Source: Streptomyces sclerotialus | Lineage (GTDB): Bacteria; Actinomycetota; Actinomycetes; Streptomycetales; Streptomycetaceae | Reading direction: 5' to 3' | Assembly: GCF_040907265.1 (NCBI RefSeq) | Contig: NZ_JBFOHP010000002.1 | Location: 3,868,501-3,932,500 of the forward strand | Length of the DNA: 64,000 bases | In this document: positions 28,767 through 37,967 of the stretch, piece by piece | Numbering within the stretch: position 1 is the first letter of the stretch | Layout: every line of letters starts with the position of its first letter | Notes under the pieces: model-generated | What the model saw: only the letters and a program-made list of their open reading frames with translations | Told to the model about the DNA's origin: nothing | The model's database searches: none | Made by a program: the position numbers and the translations under genes

Positions 28767-30239
28767 GTGTCCGGACCACCGCACCCCAGCGACGACCGTT
28801 CCTTCCTCGGCCACCCACGAGGACTGCTGACGCTCTCGGGCCTGGAGGTCTGGGAACGGTTCTCCTTCCTCGGCATGCAGGCCATCCTGGTCCTGTACTT
28901 CGCCGATCAGGTCGCGCACGGCGGTCTGGGCATGGCCGAGAACACCGCGGCGTCCGTCACCGCCGCCTACGGCACCCTGGTCTACCTCGTCTCGGTCGCC
29001 GGCGGCTGGCTCGCGGACCGGATGCTCGGCTCCTACCGCGCCGTCCTGTGGGGCGGCGTCCTCATCGCCTGCGGCCACTACTGCATGGCCGTGCCCACCG
29101 CGGCCATGACGTGGGTGGGCCTGGGCCTGATCATCGCCGGTACGGGCCTGCTGAAGCCGAACGTCTCGACCATGGTCGGCAAGCTCTACGCCACCGAGGA
29201 CGAGCGCCGGGACGCCGGCTTCGCGCTGTACTACATGGGCATCAACATCGGCGCCTTCCTCGCGCCGCTGGTCATCGGCTGGCTGGGCCAGAAGCAGGGC
29301 TGGCACTGGGGCTTCTCCGCCGCCGCGGTCGGCATGACGCTGGGCCTGATCCAGTACGTCGCGGGGCGCAAGGGGCTCGCGGGCCGCAAGCACAGCGCCG
29401 AGTACGCCCTGCCGCAGGCGGCGATGCGCCGCGCGACCTGGCTGATCGCCGGCGGCTGCGTGCTGGTCGCCGTCGTCGCCACGGCCCTCACGCCGACCGG
29501 GTGGCTGACCCTGGACCGCACCGTGGACGTCCTGACGGTGCTCTCGGTGCTCGCGCCCGTCGCCTACTTCGTGGTGATGTTCCGCAGCCCGCGGGTCGGT
29601 ACCGAGGAGCGCGGCCGGCTCCGCCCGTACCTCGTGCTCTTCGCCGCGTCGGTGGTCTTCAACTTCGTCCTCTTCCAGTCGTACTCGACCATGACGCTGT
29701 TGGCCGCCAGCCATGCGGACACCGCGATCCTCGGCTGGGAGTTCCCTTCCACCTGGTACAACTCGGTGCTCGGCGGTGCCGAGGTGCTGCTCGCGCCGGT
29801 CGTCGCGGCCGTCTGGGTCAAGCTCGGCAGGCGCCAGCCGCACGCCTCCCACAAGATCGCGTACGGCGTGCTCCTGGGCGGCCTGTCCTTCCTCGTCATG
29901 GTCCCCGCCACGCACGGGCAGAGCGGCGACTGGAAGATGGCCGCCTGGTGGATCCTGCTCTCCTACGTGCTGCTCGGCCTCGGCGACATCCTGCTGGAGA
30001 CCACCGGCATGTCCGCGACGACCAAGCTGGCGCCCGCCGCCTTCGCCAGCCAGACGATGACCCTGTGGTTCCTCTCGCTCGCCCTGGCCAACGGCATCCA
30101 GGCGCAGGCCGTGAAGTTCTTCGGCGAGATCCCCAACGACCTGTACTTCGGTCTCAACGGCGCCTTCGCGGTCGTCGTGGGCCTCGCGGTGATCGCCGCG
30201 GGCCCGTGGCTGCGCCGCACCATGCACCCCGTCCACTAA
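28767..30239 (+). CDS. POT/PTR-family proton-dependent peptide transporter
   Basis: Product of 490 aa with about 14 membrane helices. The POT motif ExxER is present at E27-VW-E30-R31 and the PTR2 signature as LYYMGINIGAFLAPL at about 155-170. Transporters of this family import di- and tripeptides with protons through the cytoplasmic membrane. The GTG at 28767 follows AGGAG. The CocE-type hydrolase starts 20 bp after the stop, so the two genes are probably cotranscribed. That would fit peptide uptake followed by hydrolysis of an ester or X-Pro peptide (inference). Confidence 0.93.
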   Translation: MSGPPHPSDDRSFLGHPRGLLTLSGLEVWERFSFLGMQAILVLYFADQVAHGGLGMAENTAASVTAAYGTLVYLVSVAGGWLADRMLGSYRAVLWGGVLIACGHYCMAVPTAAMTWVGLGLIIAGTGLLKPNVSTMVGKLYATEDERRDAGFALYYMGINIGAFLAPLVIGWLGQKQGWHWGFSAAAVGMTLGLIQYVAGRKGLAGRKHSAEYALPQAAMRRATWLIAGGCVLVAVVATALTPTGWLTLDRTVDVLTVLSVLAPVAYFVVMFRSPRVGTEERGRLRPYLVLFAASVVFNFVLFQSYSTMTLLAASHADTAILGWEFPSTWYNSVLGGAEVLLAPVVAAVWVKLGRRQPHASHKIAYGVLLGGLSFLVMVPATHGQSGDWKMAAWWILLSYVLLGLGDILLETTGMSATTKLAPAAFASQTMTLWFLSLALANGIQAQAVKFFGEIPNDLYFGLNGAFAVVVGLAVIAAGPWLRRTMHPVH

Positions 30240-30259
30240 CGCTCATTGGACCTGCCCCC

Positions 30260-32257
30260 ATGCACATCCGGACCGACCTCCCGCACCGGACGTTCCAGGA
30301 GGACGTCCGCATCCCCCTCCCGGACGGCACCCAGCTCTACGCCCGCATCTGGCGCCCGTACGGCACGGAGCCCGTCCCCGCCCTGCTCGAATACCTGCCC
30401 TACCGGCTCAGCGACTGGACCGCGCCGCGCGACGCCCAGCGCCACCCGTACTACGCGGGCCACGGCTACGCCTCCGTACGCGTCGACGTCCGCGGCCACG
30501 GCAACTCCGAGGGGCTGCCGACCGACGAGTACTCCGAGACCGAGCTCGCCGACGGCGTCGCCGTCATCGAGTGGCTGGCCTCGCAGCCCTGGTGCTCCGG
30601 GAAGGTCGGCATGTTCGGCATCTCCTGGGGCGGCTTCAACAGCCTCCAGCTCGCGGCGCGCGCACCCGAGGCGCTGAAGGCGATCGTCACGGTCTGCTCG
30701 GCCGACGACCGGTTCGACAACGACGTGCACTACACCGGCGGGTCGCTGCTCGCCGTCGACATGCATGCCTGGGCCGCCACGATGCTCGCCTTCGTCTCCC
30801 GGCCGCCGGACCCGGCGCAGGTCGGCGACGGCTGGCGCAAGCAGTGGACGGACCGCCTCGAAGCGGTCGACCCGTTCCTCCACACCTGGCTGGGCCATCA
30901 GTCCCGGGACGCGTACTGGCGGCACGGCAGCGTCTGCGAGGACTACTCGGCGATCAAGGCGGCGGTGCTCGCCGTCGGCGGCTGGCACGACCCGTACCGC
31001 GACACCGTCCTGCGGCTGGTCGAACACCTCGACGCGCCCGTACGCGGTCTCATCGGGCCCTGGTCGCACCAGTACCCCGACCGCGGCCTGCCGCCCGGCC
31101 CCGCGATCGGCTTCCTCCAGGAGACCCTGCGCTGGTGGGACCACTACCTCAAGGGCGAGGACACCGGCGTCGAGGACGACCCGCTGCTGCGCTCCTGGAT
31201 CAGCGAGTCGCACCCGCCGGCCACCGTCTACGACGAGCTGCCGGGCCGCTGGGTCGCCGATCCGGCCTGGCCGTCCCCGCACGTGACGCCGACGGCGTAC
31301 GCCCTGCCCGGCGACCGGCCGCTGCTGGTCCGCTCCCCGCAGCACACCGGCGTCGACGCGGGCCGCTACTTCCCGTTCGGCAACGACGCCGACCTGCCGC
31401 CGGACCAGCGTGAGGAGGACGGCCGCTCGGTCTGCTTCGACCTGCCGGAGCTGACCGAGCGGGTGGAGATCCTGGGCCGCCCCCGGGTGACCCTGCGGCT
31501 GACCTCCGAGGTGCCGCGCGGCCAGGTCATCGCCCGCATCTGCGACGTGGCCCCCGACGGCTCGTCCACGCTGGTCACCCGCGGCGTGCTCAACCTGCTC
31601 ACGCGGCACGGCCGGGACCGGGCCGTGGAGTGGATGCCGGGCACGACGGAGGACGTGACCTTCGAGCTGAACGGCATCGGACACGCCTTCCCCGCCGGGC
31701 ACCGCATCCGCGTCGCGCTCTCCTCCGCGTACTGGCCGTGGATCTGGCCGCACGCGGGCAGCGAGGCGGGCTGGACCGTCGACCCGGCCGCCAGCACGGT
31801 CGAACTGCCGGTCCGCACCCCGCGCGCCGACGAACCGGAGATCACCTTCGCGGAGCCCGAACAGTCCGAGCCGCTGGGCGTGGTCTTCCCCGACGGCGGC
31901 GACCAGCGCCCCGAGCGCAAGGTGATCCGGGACGTCGCGGCGGGCACCTGGACGCTGGAGGTGGACCCCCGGTACGGCGGCACCCGGATCTACCCGGACG
32001 GGCTGGAGTTCACCGAGGACGCGCTGGAGACGTACCGCATCGACAGCGCCGACCCGGAGAGCGCGGCGACCCGGTCGGACTGGTCGATCCGGCTGCACCG
32101 GCCGGAGCTCGGCTGGGACGCCCGCGTCGAGACCCGCTCGGAGATCACCACGGACGGCGGCGACTTCGTCACGCGCAACGAGGTCGTGTGCCACGACGGC
32201 GAGGAAGAGATCTTCCGCCGCAGCTGGGAGCGCCGCATTCCCCGCACGGCGGTGTGA
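30260..32257 (+). CDS. CocE/NonD-family alpha/beta hydrolase
   Basis: Product of 665 aa. Residues about 10-290 are the alpha/beta hydrolase domain, with nucleophile S122 in GISWGG, D244 in GGWHDPYR and H270 in PWSHQYPD as the likely triad. Residues about 380-590 form the jelly-roll domain of X-Pro dipeptidyl-peptidase and cocaine-esterase relatives (RVEILGRPRVTLRLTS; FPAGHRIRVALSSAYWPWIWP). No signal peptide is seen, so it is cytoplasmic. The substrate is unknown: an ester or an X-Pro peptide. The ATG at 30260 has no strong ribosome binding site, and coupling to the transporter gene is likely. A 23-bp hairpin follows. Confidence 0.9.
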   Translation: MHIRTDLPHRTFQEDVRIPLPDGTQLYARIWRPYGTEPVPALLEYLPYRLSDWTAPRDAQRHPYYAGHGYASVRVDVRGHGNSEGLPTDEYSETELADGVAVIEWLASQPWCSGKVGMFGISWGGFNSLQLAARAPEALKAIVTVCSADDRFDNDVHYTGGSLLAVDMHAWAATMLAFVSRPPDPAQVGDGWRKQWTDRLEAVDPFLHTWLGHQSRDAYWRHGSVCEDYSAIKAAVLAVGGWHDPYRDTVLRLVEHLDAPVRGLIGPWSHQYPDRGLPPGPAIGFLQETLRWWDHYLKGEDTGVEDDPLLRSWISESHPPATVYDELPGRWVADPAWPSPHVTPTAYALPGDRPLLVRSPQHTGVDAGRYFPFGNDADLPPDQREEDGRSVCFDLPELTERVEILGRPRVTLRLTSEVPRGQVIARICDVAPDGSSTLVTRGVLNLLTRHGRDRAVEWMPGTTEDVTFELNGIGHAFPAGHRIRVALSSAYWPWIWPHAGSEAGWTVDPAASTVELPVRTPRADEPEITFAEPEQSEPLGVVFPDGGDQRPERKVIRDVAAGTWTLEVDPRYGGTRIYPDGLEFTEDALETYRIDSADPESAATRSDWSIRLHRPELGWDARVETRSEITTDGGDFVTRNEVVCHDGEEEIFRRSWERRIPRTAV

Positions 32258-32264
32258 GCCCGAA

Positions 32265-32315
32265 GAGCGGGCGGGCCTCGTACGGCAGCAAGTGCCGTAC
32301 GAGGCCCGCCCGCTC
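32265..32315. terminator. Strong bidirectional hairpin terminator
   Basis: Perfect 23-bp inverted repeat (32265-32287 with 32293-32315), loop GCAAG, between the convergent hydrolase and FAD oxidoreductase genes. Confidence 0.85.
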
Positions 32316-32405
32316 AGGGGCGCGGGGAACCGCGCGACCAGCCACCTGCGGCCCGCAGCCGCCGGCTCATGGAAGCCGCCCCACGGAAGCCGCCCCGGCG
32401 GAGCG

Positions 32406-33602
32406 TTACCGCTTGCCGGCCAGCGAGGCGGCCAACCGCGGGGAGGCGAACTCCGTGCCGCACACGAAGCGCATCACCGGGCCGTAGCTGGCCGCCGCCG
32501 GCAGCCCCGTGAAGTACAGGCCCGGCACGGACGACTCGAAACCGGCACCCAGCCGCGGCCCGCCCGCGCCCACCGCCAGCTCCGTCCGCAGCCCCTGCCC
32601 CAGGAAGTCCAGCGCGCCCAGGTCGACGCGGTAGCCGGTGGCCGCCAGCACGTGGTCGGCGGCCAGCTCACCGCCGTACCCGTCGTCGCCGCGCAGCGAC
32701 AGCACGGGGCGGCCGTCCTCCACCCGGGCCCGCACGATCCGCCGCCCGGCGCTCACCTGCACCCGGCCCACGAACCGGTCCCGCAGCCACCATGCGCCCA
32801 GCGGCCCCAGCACCCGCTTGACCAGGAACTTTCGGGCCGGCGCCGGCAGATGGCGGAAGCCGTCCGCGTGGTACGAGAAGGCGTACAGCGACCAGGCGTT
32901 GCCGAACGGGGTCTCGGGGCGCAGCTTCGGCTGCCGGTCCGGCGGCGCGCCGAAGCCGACGGCCTGCCGGCCCCGGGCCAGCACCCGCACCGAGGCGCCG
33001 GCCTCCGCGAGCAGCACCGCGCTCTCCAGCGCCGACTGCCCGGCGCCCACGACCACGACCTCCCGGCCGGCGAAGCCGGACAGGTCGGCGTGCTGTGAGC
33101 TGTGCGAGATGGGCCCAGTGGGGGACGGTCCATCCGGTACCGCGTCGGCCAGCTCCGCGGGGACGTGTGCGAAGCCGGTGAGTCCCGTGGCCACGACCAC
33201 CGCACGGGCGCTGAACTGCTCGCCGCTGTCCAGCTTCAGCTCGAAGCCGTCGCGCTGCCGGTCGACGGAGACCACCCGGACCTCCTCCAGGTCCGGCACC
33301 AGCCGCTGCTGGAACCACTGCCCGTACCGTACGAAGGTCTCCACCGGGATGATGTCCCAGTCCGACTCGTACCGCCGCTCCCCCGCGGCCGCGCAGTAGT
33401 CGACGAGCGTGTGGCCGGGCTGCGGGGTGTCGATGCTGGACGCCGCCGGCGTGGACTTGAGCAGCATCCCGGCCGGCATGTGCTCGCTCCAGCTCACCAT
33501 CGGGCGGCCGAAGGTCCGTACGGGTATGCCGCGTGCGCGGAGATGAGCGGCGGTGGACAGGCCGAAGGGGCCTGCACCGATGACTGCTACCGGAGTGTTC
33601 AC
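32406..33602 (-). CDS. FAD/NAD(P)-binding oxidoreductase, flavin monooxygenase-like
   Basis: Product of 398 aa. The N-terminal FAD Rossmann motif is GAGPFG (9-14) and a second dinucleotide motif GAGQSALES is at 186-194, with the ATG motif at 138-140. This two-site layout is that of flavin-dependent N- or C-monooxygenases and thioredoxin-reductase-like enzymes. The SHSSQHADLSGF stretch before the second site resembles N-hydroxylase relatives. The GTG at 33602 follows GGGAGGG. Upstream on the same strand, 142 bp away, is an ATP-grasp gene, suggesting a two-enzyme pathway. The substrate is unknown. Confidence 0.85.
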   Translation of the reverse strand: MNTPVAVIGAGPFGLSTAAHLRARGIPVRTFGRPMVSWSEHMPAGMLLKSTPAASSIDTPQPGHTLVDYCAAAGERRYESDWDIIPVETFVRYGQWFQQRLVPDLEEVRVVSVDRQRDGFELKLDSGEQFSARAVVVATGLTGFAHVPAELADAVPDGPSPTGPISHSSQHADLSGFAGREVVVVGAGQSALESAVLLAEAGASVRVLARGRQAVGFGAPPDRQPKLRPETPFGNAWSLYAFSYHADGFRHLPAPARKFLVKRVLGPLGAWWLRDRFVGRVQVSAGRRIVRARVEDGRPVLSLRGDDGYGGELAADHVLAATGYRVDLGALDFLGQGLRTELAVGAGGPRLGAGFESSVPGLYFTGLPAAASYGPVMRFVCGTEFASPRLAASLAGKR

Positions 33603-33744
33603 TCGGGTTTCCCTCCCCAGGGTGCTGCTGATGCGTCGTGCTGTGTACTGCGTGCCGGACACGGCCCGGGGCCGCGCTGCCCGGCAGCCGTGTGCGGTGG
33701 AATCGGAGCGGCGGCCCTGCGGTCCGGCGGGGCGCCGCGGGGCG

Positions 33745-34998
33745 TCAGCGGTCGTGGTGCCGGCCCGCCCGGCCGCGCCACATCTGCCAGAGGTGCTTGG
33801 CGCCCGGGCGGACGAACCGCGCGAGCATCGTGAAGAACGGCTTCATGTCGTCCGCGGCCAGCCAGGCCAGCTCCGTGCTCGCCGGGCGGTCCGGCACGTG
33901 CGGCGTGGTGTAGCCGCTGCGGCGGTAGGCCAGCCAGGCGGGCAGGTCGATGTTCTCCACGACGAAGCGGTGGCCGTCGCGCTGTTCGGCCTCGGGCACC
34001 GCGCGTCCGGTCAGGTCCAGGTGCTGGGCGCGGACCACGTCCACCCCGGCCTCGTTCTCGAAGAGCCGGAACTGCGCGCCCATCCGCGGATTGAAGTCCA
34101 GCAGCTTGTAGCGGCGGTCCCGGCGGTCGTAGCGCCAGTCCAGGTCGACGATGCCGCTGAAGCCGATGCGCTTGACGAACTGCGCCGACATCTCGGCGAG
34201 TTCGGGGTTGCCCACGACGTACGCGCAGGCGGTCATCCCGGCGTGCGGCGGCCAGGAGCGGACCTTCACCCCGGTGAACATCGTCAGTGCCGCGCTGTCC
34301 GCGTCGAAGTACGCGTGCACGATCCAGTCCTCGGCGTCCTCGCGCGGGAGGTACTCCTGGAGGATCACGCCGGGGCGCGGGCCCCAGTCCTTGGCGAGGT
34401 GCCGGAGGTGAGCGGCGTCCGCGATGCGCGTGGTGCCGTTCACGGCGGGCCGGCTGCGGCGCTGGAAGGCCTCGCGGTTCTTGGCGACGACCGGGAAGCG
34501 GGCGTGCTCGGCGAAGTCCTCGATGTCCGCCTGTGTCTGCGGGAAGACCGCCCGGGGGGACGGGATGCCGTGTTCGGTGCACAGCTCGTGCAGGCCCTGC
34601 TTGCTGGCCACTCTGCGGGACAGCCCGGGGGGCGTGCGCGGGAAGAGGAAGCGGTCGCCCAGGACGCCGGCGTGCTCGGCGATCAGTACGGCGGCCTCCT
34701 CGTCGGTCGGCACGAGGACGGCCGGCCGGCCGATCCGGCGGCCGATCCGCAGCAGGCCGTCGACCAGCCGCTCCGGGTTCTCCCGGCCGGTGGTCGGCCA
34801 GACGAACCGGCCGTGGAGGTACCGCGACGCCGCCGCCGGCGTGTATCTGTCCTCCGTGATCGCGTACATGGGCACGCCCAGCCGTCCCAGGCTGCGGATC
34901 GCCCCCACCCCGCCGTGGTGCAGCGGATAATCACCGATTTTCACAATCAGCCCTGGCACGGTCCGGTCGACCGTGAACCGCGTGCTGGCATGAGCCAC
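33745..34998 (-). CDS. ATP-grasp domain protein (carboxylate-amine ligase-like)
   Basis: Product of 417 aa. The N-terminal preATP-grasp region (about 15-120) has the DEEAAVLIAEH stretch. The ATP-grasp fold (about 130-340) shows the ATP-contacting VVAKNREAF, ILQEYLPREDAEDWIVHAYFD, and the metal-binding LLDFNPRMGAQFRLFE. The closest families join a carboxylate to an amine using ATP. The C-terminal about 80 residues contain a Trp-rich, basic end (KHLWQMWRGRAGRHHDR). It is the first gene of a pair with the downstream FAD oxidoreductase, and an amino-acid or small-molecule conjugate may be the product (inference). Confidence 0.85.
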   Translation of the reverse strand: MAHASTRFTVDRTVPGLIVKIGDYPLHHGGVGAIRSLGRLGVPMYAITEDRYTPAAASRYLHGRFVWPTTGRENPERLVDGLLRIGRRIGRPAVLVPTDEEAAVLIAEHAGVLGDRFLFPRTPPGLSRRVASKQGLHELCTEHGIPSPRAVFPQTQADIEDFAEHARFPVVAKNREAFQRRSRPAVNGTTRIADAAHLRHLAKDWGPRPGVILQEYLPREDAEDWIVHAYFDADSAALTMFTGVKVRSWPPHAGMTACAYVVGNPELAEMSAQFVKRIGFSGIVDLDWRYDRRDRRYKLLDFNPRMGAQFRLFENEAGVDVVRAQHLDLTGRAVPEAEQRDGHRFVVENIDLPAWLAYRRSGYTTPHVPDRPASTELAWLAADDMKPFFTMLARFVRPGAKHLWQMWRGRAGRHHDR

Positions 34999-35241
34999 GT
35001 GTCCCCCCTACGGCCACAGCCCCACCCCGGCCGCGCCTCGTAAGGACGCTAGAACCCCAGTGGGCAGCCCGCCAATCCATTTCCGGACATTGCCAACTCT
35101 TTAGGTACGTCTCGGAAAGGTGGTGCCAAATGGGTACGTGTGGCGGGGTGGACCGGAGGCATACCGCGGGGCCGCTGGGGCGGTTGTCATGCGCGTGACT
35201 GCTAGCCTCTCGAATCCTGTCCCACAACGGAGGAGACGTAC

Positions 35242-35682
35242 GTGCGCAAGGCAGCGCAGATCGCCGGGGCGGCCGCCATCGCCGCGCTGTTGCTCAGCGG
35301 TTGCGGCAGCAGCGGGGGCGGCAAGGAGAGCACGCCGAGCCCGTCGGCATCGGCGGGCGGCGCGGACAAGGCCGCGACCGGCATCGACGGTGCCTGGCAG
35401 GCGAAGTCCGCGAACGGCACGGTCACCACCCTCGCCATCATCGGCGAGTCGGCGACCCTGTCCGCCGGCCGGACCGCCTGCCAGGGCAAGGTCCAGGACA
35501 TGGGCACCACCATGCTCGCGCTGAAGTGCAGCGACGGCGACGACACCCGTTCGATGGGCAACGTGCAGCAGAACGGTGAGAAGCTGACCGTCAGCTGGGA
35601 GAACGGCCCCACGGAGGAGTTCACCAAGGCCGAGGGCAAGGTGGAGATCCCGAAGCCGGACCTGCCGACCGGCGCCAACTGA
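35242..35682 (+). CDS. Small lipoprotein, first of a tandem pair
   Basis: Product of 146 aa. The signal peptide ends in the lipobox LLSGC, lipidated cysteine C21, followed by a Gly/Ser/Pro linker (22-45). The mature domain of about 95 residues begins with GAWQAKS and includes two cysteines (TACQGKV and LKCSDGD) that could form a disulfide. The GTG at 35242 has GGAGGAG just upstream. The function is unknown. The fold suggested by alternating polar and hydrophobic strands is a small beta barrel (tentative). The next gene encodes a diverged paralog with the same layout. Confidence 0.85.
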   Translation: MRKAAQIAGAAAIAALLLSGCGSSGGGKESTPSPSASAGGADKAATGIDGAWQAKSANGTVTTLAIIGESATLSAGRTACQGKVQDMGTTMLALKCSDGDDTRSMGNVQQNGEKLTVSWENGPTEEFTKAEGKVEIPKPDLPTGAN

Positions 35683-35705
35683 GCGTCTTCCCCGAGGAGA
35701 TCAAC

Positions 35706-36200
35706 GTGCGCAAGGGCATTCAGTCCGCAGCGGCGGCCGCGGTGGCCGCGGTACTGCTCGCCGGATGCGGCGGCAGCGACGACGGCGGTGGCGGGAAGGG
35801 TACGGAGTCGCCGTCGCCGTCCGCCTCGTCAGCCGCTCCGACGCCCGGCGGCGAGGATGGCGGGGTCACCGTGGCGGCCCTGGAGGGCGGCTGGACCACC
35901 GACGCGTCGCACGCCGACAAGGGCCTGATGATCCTGTCCATCTCGGGCCACAAGGCGGTGCTGATCGGCAAGGAGTCCTGCGGCGGCAAGGTCGTCGACG
36001 GCACGCCGCTGAAGCTCGCCTTCCAGTGCGCGGACGGCGACTCCGAGCACACCGGGGGCACGGTGAAGAGCCTGACGGGCAAGAAGCTCACCGTCACCTG
36101 GACCTCCGGCAAGGAGGACGTCTTCATCCGTACCGAAGGCACGACGGACCTCCCGTCCATCGATCCCTCGTCGCTCGACGGCTTCCGGCAGAACAGCTGA
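35706..36200 (+). CDS. Small lipoprotein, second of a tandem pair
   Basis: Product of 164 aa. Lipobox LLAGC with C21, then a Gly/Asp/Ser/Pro linker to about residue 58. The mature domain runs from LEGGWTTDAS to the C-terminus, with the paired cysteines KESCGGKV and LAFQCADGD at the same relative spacing as in the first copy and a matching KKLTVTWTSGKED strand. The GTG at 35706 follows GAGGAGA. It lies 23 bp after the preceding gene, so the pair is an operon born by duplication. The function is unknown, anchored outside the membrane. Confidence 0.85.
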   Translation: MRKGIQSAAAAAVAAVLLAGCGGSDDGGGGKGTESPSPSASSAAPTPGGEDGGVTVAALEGGWTTDASHADKGLMILSISGHKAVLIGKESCGGKVVDGTPLKLAFQCADGDSEHTGGTVKSLTGKKLTVTWTSGKEDVFIRTEGTTDLPSIDPSSLDGFRQNS

Positions 36201-36219
36201 CCTGCCCTGCCGTCCTGCA

Positions 36220-36274
36220 TACGTACGCCGCTGCCCGGCCCTCCTCACGGGAGCGCCGGGCAGCGGCGTACGTA
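36220..36274. terminator. Bidirectional hairpin terminator between the lipoproteins and the nuo operon
   Basis: Perfect 20-bp inverted repeat (36220-36239 with 36255-36274) and 15-nt loop. It lies between the convergent lipoprotein pair and nuoN, and would end the 14-gene nuo transcript. Confidence 0.85.
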
Positions 36275-36287
36275 CCGGAACCGGCCG

Positions 36288-37967
36288 TCAGCGGACGAAC
36301 ACGCCCGCCTGCCCCGCCAGGTCGAGGAAGTACTGCGGCGCCAGCCCCAGCACCAGGGTCACGACCACGCCGACCGCGATGGCCGTCATGGTCAGCGGGC
36401 TGGGCACCGCCACCGTCGGGCCGTCCGCCTTCGGCTCGTTGAAGAACATCAGGACGATCACCCGGATGTAGAAGAACGCGGCGATCGCGGACGAGAGCAC
36501 GCCGATCACGACCAGCCAGCCAGCGCCGCTCTCCGCCGCCGCCTTGAACACCGCGAACTTGCCCGCGAAACCCGAGGTCAGCGGGATACCGGCGAAGGCC
36601 AGCAGGAACACCGCGAAGACCGCGGCCACCAGCGGCGACCGCCGGCCCAGCCCCGCCCACTTGGCCAGCTGGGTCGCCTCGCCGCCCGCGTCCCGCACCA
36701 GCGTGACCACCGCGAACGCGCCGAGCGTCACGAAGGAGTACGCGAGCAGGTAGAAGAGGACCGAGGAGATGCCGTCCTCGCTGGCGGCGATCACACCGGC
36801 CAGGATGAACCCGGCATGCGCGATGGAGGAGTACGCCAGCAGCCGCTTCACATCGGTCTGGGTGACCGCGATCACCGCACCGGCCAGCATCGTCAGGATC
36901 GCCACGCCCCACATCACCGGGCGCCAGTCCCAGCGCAGGCCCGGCAGCGCGACGTACAGCAGCCGCAGCAGCGCGCCGAACGCGGCGACCTTCGTGGCGG
37001 CGGCCATGAAGCCGGTCACCGGAGTGGGCGCGCCCTGGTACACGTCCGGCGTCCACATGTGGAACGGCACGGCGCCGACCTTGAACAGCAGGCCCATGAC
37101 CACCAGCGCGCCGCCGATCAGCAGCAGCGCGTCGTTGCCCATGGTGTCGGCGAGCGCCGGGTCGATCTGCTTGGCGCCGTCGCTGACCACCTCGGCGATG
37201 CCCGCGTACGTCACCGTGCCCGCGTAGCCGTACAGCAGGGCGACGCCGAACAGCAGGAACGCCGAGGAGAACGCGCCGAGCAGGAAGTACTTCACCGCCG
37301 ACTCCTGCGAGAGCAGCCGCTGGCGGCGGGCCAGCGCGCACAGGATGTACAGCGGGAGGGAGAAGACCTCCAGCGCGATGAAGAGCGTCAGCAGGTCGTT
37401 GGCCGACGGGAAGACCAGCATGCCGCCGATCGCGAAGAGGGCGAGCGGGAAGACCTCGGTCGTGGTGAACCCGGCCTTCATGGCCGCCTTCTCGGCCTCG
37501 CCGCCGGGCACCGCCGCGCCCTGGGGCGCGAAGGAGTCCACCGGCCGGCCGTGCGCCGCGGGGTCGAGCCGGCGCTCGGCGAAGGTGAAGACCGCGACCA
37601 GCGAGACCAGCAGGATCGTGCCCTGCAGGAAGAGTGCCGGGCCGTCCACCGCGAGCGCGCCCATCGCGGCGACATGTGCCTTCGTCGTGCCGAAGCCGCC
37701 CGCCGCGAGGCCGATGACCGCGGCGAACGCGGCGGCCAGCGCCACCACCGTCAGCAGCACCTGCGCGTGGTACCGGCCGCGGCGCGCCCAGAATGCCTCG
37801 ATCACCACGCCGAGCACCGCCGCGCCGAGCACGATGAGGGTGGGCGCCAGCTGGGCGTACTCGATGTGCGGCGCCGGGATCCGCCCCGGGCCGTCGGGGG
37901 CGAAGGGGGAGCCGGCCGCCCCTTCCGCCATCGTCCACAGACTGTGGACCGCTGCCACGGATGTCAC
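36288..37967 (-). CDS. nuoN: NADH-quinone oxidoreductase subunit N
   Basis: Product of 559 aa, antiporter-like membrane subunit with about 14 helices. Family segments are the VGAVPFHMWTPDVYQGAPTPVTGF stretch and DVKRLLAYSSIAHAGFILAG. It has an extra hydrophilic loop at about 140-165 (Ala/Pro/Glu-rich). It is the last gene of the complete operon. The GTG at 37967 overlaps the nuoM stop by 4 bp. Together with NuoL and NuoM it couples electron transfer to proton pumping. Confidence 0.96.
   Translation of the reverse strand: MTSVAAVHSLWTMAEGAAGSPFAPDGPGRIPAPHIEYAQLAPTLIVLGAAVLGVVIEAFWARRGRYHAQVLLTVVALAAAFAAVIGLAAGGFGTTKAHVAAMGALAVDGPALFLQGTILLVSLVAVFTFAERRLDPAAHGRPVDSFAPQGAAVPGGEAEKAAMKAGFTTTEVFPLALFAIGGMLVFPSANDLLTLFIALEVFSLPLYILCALARRQRLLSQESAVKYFLLGAFSSAFLLFGVALLYGYAGTVTYAGIAEVVSDGAKQIDPALADTMGNDALLLIGGALVVMGLLFKVGAVPFHMWTPDVYQGAPTPVTGFMAAATKVAAFGALLRLLYVALPGLRWDWRPVMWGVAILTMLAGAVIAVTQTDVKRLLAYSSIAHAGFILAGVIAASEDGISSVLFYLLAYSFVTLGAFAVVTLVRDAGGEATQLAKWAGLGRRSPLVAAVFAVFLLAFAGIPLTSGFAGKFAVFKAAAESGAGWLVVIGVLSSAIAAFFYIRVIVLMFFNEPKADGPTVAVPSPLTMTAIAVGVVVTLVLGLAPQYFLDLAGQAGVFVR

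Noticed and set aside
28697..32257. A single 1186-residue open frame spanning the peptide transporter and the hydrolase
   Set aside because: Its first half is an out-of-frame reading of the transporter gene, which has clear POT motifs in another frame. Only the part from 30260 shows hydrolase motifs.
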